Assembly (NCBI RefSeq): GCF_041435015.1
Contig: NZ_CP107989.1
Coordinates: 9,858,001 to 9,922,000 of the forward strand
From: Streptomyces canus
GTDB taxonomy: Bacteria > Actinomycetota > Actinomycetes > Streptomycetales > Streptomycetaceae
Length of the DNA stretch: 64,000 nucleotides
Reading direction: 5' to 3'
Both the position numbers and the translations under genes were made by a program. Below the pieces are notes generated by a model. It was not told where the DNA came from. It ran no database searches and saw only the letters and a program-made list of their open reading frames with translations. This document shows positions 34,732-43,289 of this stretch, in pieces; the first letter of the stretch is position 1, and each line of letters starts with the position of its first letter.

Positions 34732-35520
34732 ATGGCAGTGGAAGACGAAATCCAGTTCGAGCGTGATGGTCATGTCGCCCGCGTCTGGCTGAACCGACCG
34801 TGGAAGAAGAACTGCGTCACGGTGCCGATCCTGGACCGGCTCGACGAGATCATCACCGAGGTCGACGAGGACCCCGAGCTGCGCGTTCTGGTGTTCCGCG
34901 GCCGTGGGGGCACCTTCTGCTCGGGCTTCGACCTCGACAGCCTGAAGGCCGACTTCGTCGGCAAGTCGAACGCCATCGACGTCGCGGTGAAGTCCGCGAA
35001 GGTCTGCGACCGGCTCTACTCGATGAAGACCCCCTCCGTCGCCGTCCTGGAGGGCTACGTCACCGCGGGCGGCTTCGAGATCATGATCTCCTGTGATTTC
35101 GCCATCGCTGCGGACGACGCCAAGATCGGCGACTTCCACATCCGTCGCTCGCTGTTCGGCGGCGCGGGCCCGATCTACCGCGTGCCGCGCATGATCGGCA
35201 TCCGCAAGACCAAGGAGCTCATGCTCACCGGCAAGCTCCTGTCCGGCACCGAGGCCGCCGAGTTCGGCCTGATCAACAAGTCCGCCCCGGCCGACAAGCT
35301 GGACGAGACGGTCGAGGACTTCATCGGTGACCTCACCGACAAGAGCCCGTTCACGATGTGGCTCACCAAGATGACCATCGACCGCAGCCTGGACGCCGAC
35401 ACCCAGTCGCTGATGGTGATGGAGCACCTCGCCGTGGGCGTCGCGCTCAACTCCGAGGACGCCGCCGAGGGCGTCTCGGCGTTCCTGGAGAAGCGTGAGC
35501 CCAAGTGGCAGGGGCGCTGA
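34732..35520 (+). CDS. Enoyl-CoA hydratase/isomerase-family protein
   Basis: A 262-residue crotonase. ATG 34732 follows GGAGGA. The CoA-binding oxyanion-hole segments are GRGGTFCSGFDLDSL and VLEGYVTAGGFEIMISCDFA. The first catalytic Glu of enoyl-CoA hydratase is kept (GGFEIM), but the second (usually PE in the next strand) is replaced: GDFHIRRSLFGGAGP. So hydration by the usual two-Glu mechanism is doubtful. An isomerase, a ring-opening hydrolase or a retro-aldol type reaction is possible. It is the first gene of the ten-gene operon that ends with a thiolase at 44438. Confidence 0.88.
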   Translation: MAVEDEIQFERDGHVARVWLNRPWKKNCVTVPILDRLDEIITEVDEDPELRVLVFRGRGGTFCSGFDLDSLKADFVGKSNAIDVAVKSAKVCDRLYSMKTPSVAVLEGYVTAGGFEIMISCDFAIAADDAKIGDFHIRRSLFGGAGPIYRVPRMIGIRKTKELMLTGKLLSGTEAAEFGLINKSAPADKLDETVEDFIGDLTDKSPFTMWLTKMTIDRSLDADTQSLMVMEHLAVGVALNSEDAAEGVSAFLEKREPKWQGR

Positions 35521-35525
35521 TCCGC

Positions 35526-35906
35526 ATGACCACGGATCCGCGCAGTCCGGCGACCGCACTCCAGGGCTCACGCTGCCCCGGCTGCTCGGTGTCGGTCTAC
35601 CCCGCGGACGACGCGTGTCCGCGCTGCGGAGGGCCGGCCGACCCGGCGGCCCTGTCGGGCGCGGGCACCCTGTGGACCTGGACGGTGCAGCGCTACGCAC
35701 CCAAGTCACCGCCGTACCAGGCCCCACCGGGCGGCTTCGCACCGTTCGCGCTCGGCTACGTCGAACTGCCCGACGGCGTACGGGTGGCCGCCGTCCTCGA
35801 CGTCGACGACCTCGATGAGGTCCGCATCGGCATGCCCCTCACGGTGACCGCGGACGAAGGGGTGCCGCGGGCCCGCCCCACCACCGGCCACAAGGGGAGC
35901 GCATGA
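35526..35906 (+). CDS. DUF35 OB-fold/zinc-ribbon protein, thiolase partner
   Basis: A 126-residue protein. ATG 35526 is six bases after the crotonase stop. An N-terminal zinc ribbon (CPGCSVSVYPADDACPRCG) is followed by an OB-fold that ends in VTADEGVPRARPTTGHKG. Proteins of this family form a complex with SCP-x-type thiolases and aldolases, as ChsH2 does with Ltp2 in steroid side-chain breakdown. Its TGA overlaps the ATG of the thiolase-like gene, which fits a tight 1:1 complex. Confidence 0.9.
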   Translation: MTTDPRSPATALQGSRCPGCSVSVYPADDACPRCGGPADPAALSGAGTLWTWTVQRYAPKSPPYQAPPGGFAPFALGYVELPDGVRVAAVLDVDDLDEVRIGMPLTVTADEGVPRARPTTGHKGSA

Positions 35907-37048
35907 GCGCCGACGTCCTGATCTGCGGTGCCGGGCGCACCCCGTTCGGCCGCACGGAGGCAAGCGGCCGCCAACTGGCCGTCGGCGCGGTGAACAGCGC
36001 TCTGGCGGACGCCGGAATCGAGTGGTCGCGGGTGGGAGCGGCGTTCGGCGGCAGCGACAGCGCCGGGCTCGCCGACACCCTGGTGGCCCAACTCGGCCTC
36101 ACCGGGCTGCCGTTCGTCAACGTCAAGAACGGCTGCGCGACCGGCGGCAGCGCCCTGGTCTCCGCCGTGAACGCGATCCGCTCCGGCATGGCGGACGTGG
36201 TCCTGGCCGTCGGCTTCGACAAACATCCGCGCGGCGCCTTCGACCCCCGCCCCGAGGACTGGGGACTGGGCGCCGAGTACGGCAGCGACGGATTGATGGT
36301 GACCACCCAGTTCTTCGGCATGAAGATCCAGCGCTACATGCACGACCACGGAATCACGCCGCAGACCCTCGCCCTGGTCGCCGAGAAGGCTTACCGCAAC
36401 GGGGGACTGACCCCCGAGGCATGGCGGCGCAAGCCGGTGTCCGCCGAGGAGATCCTCGACTCCGGCATGGTCAGTGATCCCCTGACCCGCTTCATGTTCT
36501 GCTCGCCGGGAGCGGGCGCCGCCGCGCTCGTCCTGTGCTCGCCCGAGGTCGCCCGCACCCTGGACGGCCCGTCGGTCACCCTGCGCTCGGCGGCCGTACG
36601 CACCCGTCGCTTCGGCTCGTTCGAGGTGTTCAGCCCCTGGATCCCCGGGGGCGAGCTCACCAGCGTCAGCCGCGACGCCTCCGCCGCCGCCTTCGAGGAG
36701 GCGGGGCTCGGTCCCAGCGACGTGGACGTGTGCCAGCTCCAGGACACCGAGAGCGGCGCCGAGGTCATGCACATGGCCGAGTGCGGGTTCTGCGAGAACG
36801 GCGAACAGGAGCGGCTGATCGCCTCGGGCGCCACCGAGATCGGCGGCACCCTGCCGGTCAACACCGACGGCGGCTGCATCGCCAACGGCGAACCCATCGG
36901 CGCGTCGGGACTGCGCCAGGTCTACGAGGTCGTCCAGCAACTGCGCGGCCGGGCCGGCGAACGACAGGTCCAGGGCGAACCGAGGGTCGGCTTCACCCAT
37001 GTGTACGGCGCCCCGGGCGTGAGCGCCTGCACGGTGCTGTCCCGCTGA
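35903..37048 (+). CDS. SCP-x/Ltp2-type thiolase-like protein
   Basis: A 381-residue thiolase-fold protein. The nucleophile Cys is in VKNGCATGGSALVSAVN (about residue 77). The C-terminal NTDGGCIANGEPIGASGLRQ matches the SCP-x/Ltp2 group, which uses GEPxGASG instead of the GHPxGATG His motif of classical thiolases. The His usually present in the CxLHD-type motif is replaced by CQLQDTES. Classical thiolysis is therefore uncertain; a retro-aldol (Ltp2-like) or carbon-chain cleavage on a branched or ring-derived acyl-CoA is as likely. It is translationally coupled to the DUF35 gene. Confidence 0.88.
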   Translation: MSADVLICGAGRTPFGRTEASGRQLAVGAVNSALADAGIEWSRVGAAFGGSDSAGLADTLVAQLGLTGLPFVNVKNGCATGGSALVSAVNAIRSGMADVVLAVGFDKHPRGAFDPRPEDWGLGAEYGSDGLMVTTQFFGMKIQRYMHDHGITPQTLALVAEKAYRNGGLTPEAWRRKPVSAEEILDSGMVSDPLTRFMFCSPGAGAAALVLCSPEVARTLDGPSVTLRSAAVRTRRFGSFEVFSPWIPGGELTSVSRDASAAAFEEAGLGPSDVDVCQLQDTESGAEVMHMAECGFCENGEQERLIASGATEIGGTLPVNTDGGCIANGEPIGASGLRQVYEVVQQLRGRAGERQVQGEPRVGFTHVYGAPGVSACTVLSR

Positions 37049-37121
37049 TCCCCGAAGGAAGGGCCCGCGGCGGAGGGATCAGCGACCGAAGGTTCCGCGA
37101 CGGAGGAAGGAGAGGAAGGCA

Positions 37122-38324
37122 ATGAGCGGTATCCCGGCCCCCGACGAGTTCCGCGCGCAGGCCCGGCAGTGGCTCGCCACGGTCGCGCACCCGCGCACCG
37201 CCGACGGGGCGTGGGGCAGTGGCTCCGACTCCGTCGCCGTGTTCGAGAACTGGACGCAGCAGCAGGAACGCGAGCACACCGCCCGCACCCAGGAATGGGA
37301 ACGCACCCGGTACGACCAGGGCTGGGGCGCCCTCAACTGGCAGACCGCGTACGGAGGCCGCGAGCTGCCCGCGTACTACGAGCAGCTCTACCGCACCGAG
37401 GAAGCGGCCTTCGACGTGCCGCACCGCACCGAGATCTTCCCCGTGACCCAGCAGCTGGTCGCCCCCGCCATCGGCATCTGGGGCACCGACGAGCAGAAGG
37501 GGCGCTGGCTGCGGCCCATGCTGCGCACGGACGAGCTGGCCTGCCAGCTCTTCTCCGAGACCGAGGCGGGGTCCGATCTCGCCGCGGTGCGCACGAAGGC
37601 GGTGCGTGAAGGCGACCACTGGGTGCTGCGGGGCCACAAGGTGTGGACCTCCGGGGCCGGCGTCGCGACCTGGGGGGTCGCCGTGTGCCGCACCGACCCG
37701 GACGTACGCAAGCACGCCGGCATCACCGTCTTCCTGGTGCGCATGGACGCACCGGGCGTGACCGTACGGCCCATCCAGCAGATGACCGGCGGGGCCAGCT
37801 TCAACGAGGTCTACCTCGACGACGTGACCGTGCCCGACACCGACCGGCTGGGACCGGTCGGTGAGGGCTGGCGGGTCACGCTGAGCGTGCTGGCCGCCGA
37901 ACGGCTCGACTCCGGAAACCTGGGCCTCGACAACGCCGACCGGGCCCTGGACCTGGCCAGGAACCTGCCCCGCCCGCTCACCGGCGGCGAACAGTGCCAG
38001 GCCGCCGACGTCTACCTCCGCGCCCTCGTGCAGCGGCTCATCGGACTGCGGGTGACCGGCGCCCTCGTCGCCGGACGCGAACCCGGAGCCGAGGCCTCGG
38101 TCGGCAAGCTGTACGCCACAGAGACCATGCGCCGCACCAGCGACCTGGTGTCCGAGCTGCTGGGGCCGCGCCTCGTCGCCGACACGGGGGAGTGGGGCAC
38201 GTACGCCTGGACGGAGCACCTGCTTGGCGCGCCCGGATACAGCATCGCGGGCGGTACCGACGAGATCCAGCACAACATCCTCGCCGAGCGGGTGCTCGGC
38301 CTGCCCAAGGAGCCCGTCCGATGA
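37122..38324 (+). CDS. Acyl-CoA dehydrogenase (FadE)
   Basis: A 400-residue FAD enzyme that forms the alpha,beta double bond of an acyl-CoA. ATG 37122 follows GGAGGAAGGAGAGG. N-terminal RYDQGWGALNWQTAYGGREL, the FAD-binding QLFSETEAGSDLAAVRTKAV and WVLRGHKVWTSGAGVATWGV, and C-terminal PGYSIAGGTDEIQHNILAER are present. The Glu of the MCAD-type YEGT motif is replaced by AGGT, common in actinobacterial FadE proteins that pair with a second subunit. The partner could be the protein at 25310. Its stop overlaps the kinase start (ATGA). Confidence 0.92.
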   Translation: MSGIPAPDEFRAQARQWLATVAHPRTADGAWGSGSDSVAVFENWTQQQEREHTARTQEWERTRYDQGWGALNWQTAYGGRELPAYYEQLYRTEEAAFDVPHRTEIFPVTQQLVAPAIGIWGTDEQKGRWLRPMLRTDELACQLFSETEAGSDLAAVRTKAVREGDHWVLRGHKVWTSGAGVATWGVAVCRTDPDVRKHAGITVFLVRMDAPGVTVRPIQQMTGGASFNEVYLDDVTVPDTDRLGPVGEGWRVTLSVLAAERLDSGNLGLDNADRALDLARNLPRPLTGGEQCQAADVYLRALVQRLIGLRVTGALVAGREPGAEASVGKLYATETMRRTSDLVSELLGPRLVADTGEWGTYAWTEHLLGAPGYSIAGGTDEIQHNILAERVLGLPKEPVR

Positions 38325-39295
38325 GCACGGCCACGCAGGTGTCGGAGCTGGCCGCACGGGTCTGTGACGCTCTCGCCCGCCGCCATCCCGGGGCGCCCGT
38401 GGGCGAGTTGAGGACCCTGCCCGGCGGCCACTCGGGGCTGACGTACTCGGTGACCGCGGGCGAGGCGGCGTACGTCATCAAGGCGGTGCCTCCCGGGCAG
38501 CGGCCCGTCGGGCGCAACGACGTGCTGCGCCAGGCACGGGTCCTGGGAGCGCTCGCCGCGACCGCGGTGCCGGTGCCGGGCGTCGCCGCCGTCGACGAGA
38601 GCCAACCGGCCTGGTTCGCCATGGACTTCGCCGCCGGTGAGGCCGTAGAGCCCGTCCTCGACGAGCCCGAGGTGCTCGCCGCCACGGCCCGGGCACGCAT
38701 GCTGGAGATCGCCTCCGTACTGCGGCGGCTGCACGAGACCGACATCGACACACCCGGTCTCGACGCACCCGAACCGCTCGACGCCGCCGGTGAGCTGGCG
38801 CGATGGAGCCGCACCCTGCACGCCGTACCGTCCGAACTGCGGCCGGGAGGCGAGGAGTTGCTCAAGCGCCTCGCCGACGATGTGCCCGACGGGCTCGCCC
38901 CGGTGCTGCTGCACGGCGACTTCCGGCTCGGGAACGTGCTGTGCGTCGGCGAGCGCGCGGTGGCGGTCGTCGACTGGGAGATCTGGAGCGTGGGCGACCC
39001 ACGCATCGACCTGGGCTGGTTCCTGCTCTTCGCCGACCACCGCAACTTCCCGCAGCTGGGCCGCGCGGTGCCCGGCCTGCCCACCGAGGCCGAACTCCTC
39101 GACGCCTACGGCGGTGACGGCCCCGCGCTGCCCGCGATGGACTGGTTCCGCGCCCTGGGCCGCATGAAGATGGCCGCGATCATGGGCCACAACCTGCGCC
39201 GGCACCGCGAGGGCAAGCACCACGACCCGGACCAGGAGCGACTGCCGCCCACCATCGCCGCGATGATCCGCACGGCGCGCGACATCCTCGGCTGA
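38321..39295 (+). CDS. APH-family kinase (LvaA/ACAD10-11 N-domain-like)
   Basis: A 324-residue kinase of the aminoglycoside phosphotransferase fold. Motifs: a nucleotide loop GGHSGLTYSVTAGEAAYVIK, the Brenner loop LLHGDFRLGNVL (catalytic Asp about residue 200) and the Mg-binding VVDWEIWSVGDPRIDLGW. It is not expected to be an antibiotic resistance enzyme: it lies between two acyl-CoA dehydrogenase genes. In the Pseudomonas Lva pathway and in ACAD10/ACAD11, this kinase type phosphorylates the hydroxyl of a 4-hydroxyacyl-CoA so that the neighbouring dehydrogenase-fold enzyme can remove it. The same role is inferred here. Confidence 0.85.
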   Translation: MSTATQVSELAARVCDALARRHPGAPVGELRTLPGGHSGLTYSVTAGEAAYVIKAVPPGQRPVGRNDVLRQARVLGALAATAVPVPGVAAVDESQPAWFAMDFAAGEAVEPVLDEPEVLAATARARMLEIASVLRRLHETDIDTPGLDAPEPLDAAGELARWSRTLHAVPSELRPGGEELLKRLADDVPDGLAPVLLHGDFRLGNVLCVGERAVAVVDWEIWSVGDPRIDLGWFLLFADHRNFPQLGRAVPGLPTEAELLDAYGGDGPALPAMDWFRALGRMKMAAIMGHNLRRHREGKHHDPDQERLPPTIAAMIRTARDILG

Positions 39296-39334
39296 CCCGG
39301 ACCCACAGGCACACCCCAGCATGAGGAGCAACTC

Positions 39335-40618
39335 GTGGATTTCGGATTCTCGCCCCGGGCGAGTGAACTCCAGGACCGTATGCGGTCGTTCATGGAACAG
39401 CACGTCTTCCCCGCGGAGGCCGTCTACGACCGGCAGCTGGCCGAGGCGGACGACCCGCACGCGCTGCCACCGGTGATGACCGACTTGAAGGAGAAGGCAC
39501 GCGCCGAGGGCCTGTGGAACCTCTTCATGGCGCACGGCGACTGGGGCGCCGGACTCACCAACCTCGAATACGCGCCCCTCATGGAACTGGCGGGCCGCTC
39601 CATCATCGGCCCTGAGGTGTTCAACTGCTCGGCACCCGACACCGGCAACATGGAACTGCTCGCGCTGTACGGCACCCCCGCACAGCAGGAACGCTGGCTG
39701 CGGCCCCTGCTGGAGGCCGAGATCCGGTCCAGCTTCGCGATGACCGAGCCCGAGGTCGCCAGCTCCGACGCCCGCAACATCCGCACCCGCATCACCCGCC
39801 ACGGCGACAGCTATGTCGTCAACGGCCGCAAGTGGTACACCTCCGGGATCCTCGACCCCGACTGCAAGCTGATCATCCTGATGGGCAAGACCGACCCGGA
39901 CGCGCCCACCTACCGCCAGCAGAGCATGCTGCTCATTCCCCGCGACACACCGGGCGTCACCGTCCTGCGCGACCTGCCGATGTTCGGCTACACCGACCGG
40001 TGCGGCCACGGCGAGGTGCTCTTCGAGAACGTCCGCGTACCCGTGGAGAACATCCTCGGCGGTGAGGGCGACGGATTCTCCATCGCCCAGGGCCGGCTCG
40101 GCCCCGGACGCATGCACTACGCGATGCGCGCCGTGGGTTTCGCGGAACGCGCCCTGCAGCTGATGTGCGAACGCGCCACTGAGCGTGTCGCCTTCGGCGG
40201 GCCCCTGGCGGATCGCGGCGTGGTGCGCGAGTGGATCGCCCGCAGCCGCATCGAGATTGAACAACTACGGCTGCTCGTCTTGAAGTCGGCATGGCTGATG
40301 GACACCGTCGGCAACGCCGCCGCCCGGATGGAGGTCGCCGCGATCAAGGTGGCGGCGCTGGAGGTCGCCCACCAGGTGGTCGACCGCGCGGTCCAGGCAC
40401 ACGGCGCGGCGGGGGTCAGCGACGACACCGTACTGGCCCGGCTGTTCTCCATCACCCGGGCACTGAAGATCGCCGACGGGCCCGACGAGGTGCACCTGCG
40501 CACGGTCGCCCGCCAGGAACTCGCCCGGTACAAGAAGTCCGATCCGAAGGCCGAACGGCAGACCGCCGACTCGAAGGCCGAACGGCAGTCGGCCGACACG
40601 AAGGCAGGGGCAGCGTGA
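39335..40618 (+). CDS. ACAD11-type acyl-CoA dehydrogenase
   Basis: A 427-residue acyl-CoA dehydrogenase. GTG 39335 follows GAGGAG. It has the ACAD10/ACAD11-type motifs FAMTEPEVASSDARNIRTRI, VVNGRKWYTSGILDPDCKLI, RLGPGRMHYAMRAVGFAERA and RALKIADGPDEVHLRTVARQ. The usual YEGT catalytic motif reads ADGP. The last 25 residues are an unusual tail made of 9-residue units (DPKAERQTA, DSKAERQSA, DTKAG). It directly follows the APH-type kinase gene, so phosphate elimination from a phosphorylated hydroxyacyl-CoA is a better guess than plain dehydrogenation. Its stop overlaps the next SDR start (GTGA). Confidence 0.9.
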   Translation: MDFGFSPRASELQDRMRSFMEQHVFPAEAVYDRQLAEADDPHALPPVMTDLKEKARAEGLWNLFMAHGDWGAGLTNLEYAPLMELAGRSIIGPEVFNCSAPDTGNMELLALYGTPAQQERWLRPLLEAEIRSSFAMTEPEVASSDARNIRTRITRHGDSYVVNGRKWYTSGILDPDCKLIILMGKTDPDAPTYRQQSMLLIPRDTPGVTVLRDLPMFGYTDRCGHGEVLFENVRVPVENILGGEGDGFSIAQGRLGPGRMHYAMRAVGFAERALQLMCERATERVAFGGPLADRGVVREWIARSRIEIEQLRLLVLKSAWLMDTVGNAAARMEVAAIKVAALEVAHQVVDRAVQAHGAAGVSDDTVLARLFSITRALKIADGPDEVHLRTVARQELARYKKSDPKAERQTADSKAERQSADTKAGAA

Positions 40619-41391
40619 GCGCCAACACCCTCGACGGCAAGGTGGCCGTCATCACCGGCGGATCCCGCGGCATCGGCCTCGGCATCGCCGGCGCCTACCG
40701 GGCGGCCGGCGCGCACGTGGTCATAGCGGCCCGGAAGGCTGCCGGACTGGCCCAGGCACGCGAGGAACTGCTGCGCGTCAAGGGCGACGGCGACCTCCAC
40801 ACCGTGGTGGCCAACGCCGGCGAGCCCGACCAGGCCGAGGCCTGCGTCGACGAGACCATGGCCCGCTTCGCCCGCGTCGACATCCTCGTCAACAACGCGG
40901 CGACCAACCCGTACCACGGCGACCTGCTCGACCTGGACCTGCCGCGGGCGGAGAAGACGGTCCGGGTCAACCAGTACGGGATGATCGCCTGGACCCGCTG
41001 CGCCTGGCGCGCCTGGATGGCCGAACACGGGGGAGCGGTCGTCAACATCGCCTCCGTCGGCGGACTGATCGTCGACCCGCACATCGGCTACTACAACGCC
41101 ACCAAGGCGGCCATGCTCCACATGACCCGGCAACTCGCCTACGAACTCGGGCCGCGCGCACGGGTGAACGCCATCGCCCCCGGCCTGATCAAGACCGAAC
41201 TGGCGCGTGCGGTGTGGGAGGTCCGCGAGCCCATCCTCACCGCCAAGCTGCCGATGCGGCGCCTGGGCACCGTAGAGGACGTGGCGAGCGCTGCGCTGTT
41301 CCTCGCCTCCGACGCCTCCTCCTGGATGACCGGTCAGACCCTGGTGCTCGACGGGGGCGCGACCGCACTGCCGATCGGGGTGGACGAGTGA
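40615..41391 (+). CDS. SDR-family oxidoreductase
   Basis: A 258-residue short-chain dehydrogenase. It starts at GTG 40615 with a GTGA overlap. Cofactor loop VITGGSRGIGLGIAGAYRAA, the basic VVIAARK end (NADP possible), NNAATNPYHGDLL, and the catalytic Ser/Tyr/Lys set in IASVGGLIVDPHIGYYNATK. C-terminal MTGQTLVLDGGATALPI. The NNAATN motif and length match 3-ketoacyl reductase-like SDRs. It is the first of two adjacent SDR genes, both probably acting on hydroxyacyl-CoA or cyclic alcohol intermediates. Confidence 0.92.
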   Translation: MSANTLDGKVAVITGGSRGIGLGIAGAYRAAGAHVVIAARKAAGLAQAREELLRVKGDGDLHTVVANAGEPDQAEACVDETMARFARVDILVNNAATNPYHGDLLDLDLPRAEKTVRVNQYGMIAWTRCAWRAWMAEHGGAVVNIASVGGLIVDPHIGYYNATKAAMLHMTRQLAYELGPRARVNAIAPGLIKTELARAVWEVREPILTAKLPMRRLGTVEDVASAALFLASDASSWMTGQTLVLDGGATALPIGVDE

Positions 41392-42164
41392 GCGCGCCGC
41401 GACCCGCCGGTGATCTCTTCTCGCTGGAGGGCAGGACCGCCATCGTCACCGGTGCGTCCGCGGGGCTGGGCGCCCGGTTCGCGAGTGTCCTCGCGCAGGC
41501 CGGCGCCACCGTGTTCGCCGCCGCCCGCCGCGTCGACCGGCTGAAGGAACTCGCGGACTTTGACGCGCGCATCCACCCGGTCGCCTGCGACGTGGCACGG
41601 GAGGCCGACCGTACGAGGCTCATCGAGACGGCGCTGGCCACCACCGGTCGCATCGACATCCTGGTCAACAATGCCGCGAGCCCGGGGGAGACCCGTGCCG
41701 AGAACGAGTCCCCGGACGCCTTCACCGACGTCCTCGGCGTCAACCTCACCGCGCCGTTCCACTTGGCCCGGCTGACAGCAGAGGCCCCGGCCCCGGCGAG
41801 TGGCGGCAGGAGCGTCATCAACGTCTCCTCCATCCTCGGCCTGGTCTCCGCAGCACCTCTCGGCGGCGCGAGCTACTCCGCGTCCAAGGCCGGCCTCATC
41901 GGCCTGACCCGCGAGCTGGCCGGACAGTGGGGCCGTAGCGGAACACGCGTCAACGCACTCGCCCCGGGCTGGTTCCGCACCGAGATGACCGCGGACCTGT
42001 TCGGCGACGAGCGCTCCAGCCGCTGGGTCGAACGCAACACCCTGCTGCACCGCGGTGGCGACAGCCACGAACTCGACGGCGCACTGCTGTTCCTGGCCTC
42101 GGACGCGTCCTCATACTGCACCGGCCAGGTCCTGACGGTCGACGGCGGATGGACCGCGCGGTGA
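41388..42164 (+). CDS. SDR-family oxidoreductase
   Basis: A 258-residue short-chain dehydrogenase starting at GTG 41388, overlapping the previous stop (GTGA). Cofactor loop AIVTGASAGLGARFASVLAQ, then VFAAARRVDRLKE, NNAASPGETRAENE, and the catalytic VINVSSILGLVSA...GGASYSASKAGLIG. VNALAPGWFRTEMTADLF and [16 protein letters not shown] close it. It is distinct from its neighbour in sequence, so the pair is not a recent duplication. The product is likely a ketone or 3-oxoacyl-CoA. Confidence 0.92.
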   Translation: MSAPRPAGDLFSLEGRTAIVTGASAGLGARFASVLAQAGATVFAAARRVDRLKELADFDARIHPVACDVAREADRTRLIETALATTGRIDILVNNAASPGETRAENESPDAFTDVLGVNLTAPFHLARLTAEAPAPASGGRSVINVSSILGLVSAAPLGGASYSASKAGLIGLTRELAGQWGRSGTRVNALAPGWFRTEMTADLFGDERSSRWVERNTLLHRGGDSHELDGALLFLASDASSYCTGQVLTVDGGWTAR

Positions 42165-43243
42165 CGGACGTCGGATCGGGTGTGGGGAGCCAGACGGCGG
42201 CGGGCGCCGGACCGGGCGTGGGGGAGCGCGCGACGGTGGGCGCGGGATCGGGATCGAGGGACGGCGCGGTGGCGGCCAACGAATCGGGCGCTGTGGATCG
42301 TGTGACGGGGGATGTCGGTCCGGGTTCTGCGGATCGTGAGTCGACGGGTGTCAGCCGACGTGCTGTGGATCGTTCGGCGGGGGACGTCGGTCCGGGTGCC
42401 GGGGATCGCCCTACTACGGACATCAGCCGGCGTGCAGCTGATCCCGCGGCGAGTGTCGGCGTGGAGATCCAGGACGACGGCCTCGCCCGCGTCACGCTGC
42501 GCCGGGGCCACGCGGGCAACGCCATCGACCTGGAGACCGCGCGCGGGCTCCTCCACGCGGCACGGGCATGCGAACGTGCGGCCGTACGGGCCGTGCTGCT
42601 CACCGGTGAGGGGAAGGCGTTCTGCGTCGGCGGCGACCTCAGGGAGTTCTCCCGGCTCACGGGTGAAGCCCTGGCGAAACACCTCGTCGCGGTGACCGAC
42701 GCCCTGCACGACGCCCTGCGCACGTTCGCCGCGATCGACGCGCCCATGGTGACCGCCGTCCAGGGAGCCGTCGCCGGCGCGGGCATCGGCCTCGCCGTGG
42801 CCGCCGACGTGACACTCGCGGCCGACGACGTCACGTTCACCGCCGCGTACACCGGTATCGGTTACTCGCCGGACGCCGGGGTGAGCTGGCAGCTGCCCCG
42901 CCTCGTCGGGCCCAAGCGGGCGGTGGAGCTGCTGCTGACGAACCGCCGTGTACCGGCGAGGGAAGCCGCCACGATGGGCCTGGTGAGCCGTGTCGTCCCG
43001 TCCGGCGAACTGTCCGCCGAGGCCGAGCGGACCGTCGAGGCCCTGCGCCGCGGCCCCACCTCCGCCTTCGGCGCCACCCTCCGCCTCGTCGCCTCCGGTC
43101 AGACCGCGGATCTCGCCCGGCATCTCGACGACGAGGCCAGGGCGCTCGCCGCCGCGGCCGCCTCGGACGAGGGCCGTGAGGGCGTCGCCGCGTTCCTCGA
43201 CAAGAGGGCGCCGGACTTCACACGCATCCCGTCCAGGCCCTGA
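42161..43243 (+). CDS. Enoyl-CoA isomerase-like crotonase with repetitive N-terminal extension
   Basis: About 360 residues. I prefer GTG 42161 (GTGA overlap, as in the neighbours) over ATG 42149. The first 100 residues are a Gly/Asp/Ser-rich extension foreign to the family, including a 24-residue tandem repeat. The crotonase domain starts at about VGVEIQDDGLARVTLRRGHA. The oxyanion hole is GEGKAFCVGGDLREF and VTAVQGAVAGAGIGLAVAAD. Neither hydratase Glu is present, but YTGIGYSPDAGVSWQLPRLV has an Asp placed as in PaaG/ECI-type isomerases. Double-bond or ring isomerisation of a CoA ester is therefore likelier than hydration. Confidence 0.85.
   Translation: MTDVGSGVGSQTAAGAGPGVGERATVGAGSGSRDGAVAANESGAVDRVTGDVGPGSADRESTGVSRRAVDRSAGDVGPGAGDRPTTDISRRAADPAASVGVEIQDDGLARVTLRRGHAGNAIDLETARGLLHAARACERAAVRAVLLTGEGKAFCVGGDLREFSRLTGEALAKHLVAVTDALHDALRTFAAIDAPMVTAVQGAVAGAGIGLAVAADVTLAADDVTFTAAYTGIGYSPDAGVSWQLPRLVGPKRAVELLLTNRRVPAREAATMGLVSRVVPSGELSAEAERTVEALRRGPTSAFGATLRLVASGQTADLARHLDDEARALAAAAASDEGREGVAAFLDKRAPDFTRIPSRP
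42293..42436 (+). repeat. Two 72-base tandem repeats in coding sequence
   Basis: Two adjacent units encode VDRVTGDVGPGSADRESTGV plus SRRA and VDRSAGDVGPGAGDRPTTDI plus SRRA. A diverged half unit (GERATVGAGSGSRDG) may precede them. Codon use is less biased here than in the enzyme core. Confidence 0.8.
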
Positions 43244-43289
43244 TCAATCGACGATCACCCAACTCATCCCCGAACCAAGGGAGCCCACC

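Noticed and set aside
38321..39295. Aminoglycoside resistance gene
   Set aside because: The fold is APH, but the neighbours are acyl-CoA dehydrogenase genes and the sequence follows the ACAD10/11 kinase pattern.
38012..40264. A 750-codon minus-strand open frame across the kinase and ACAD genes
   Set aside because: Shadow of the coupled plus-strand genes with intact catalytic motifs.
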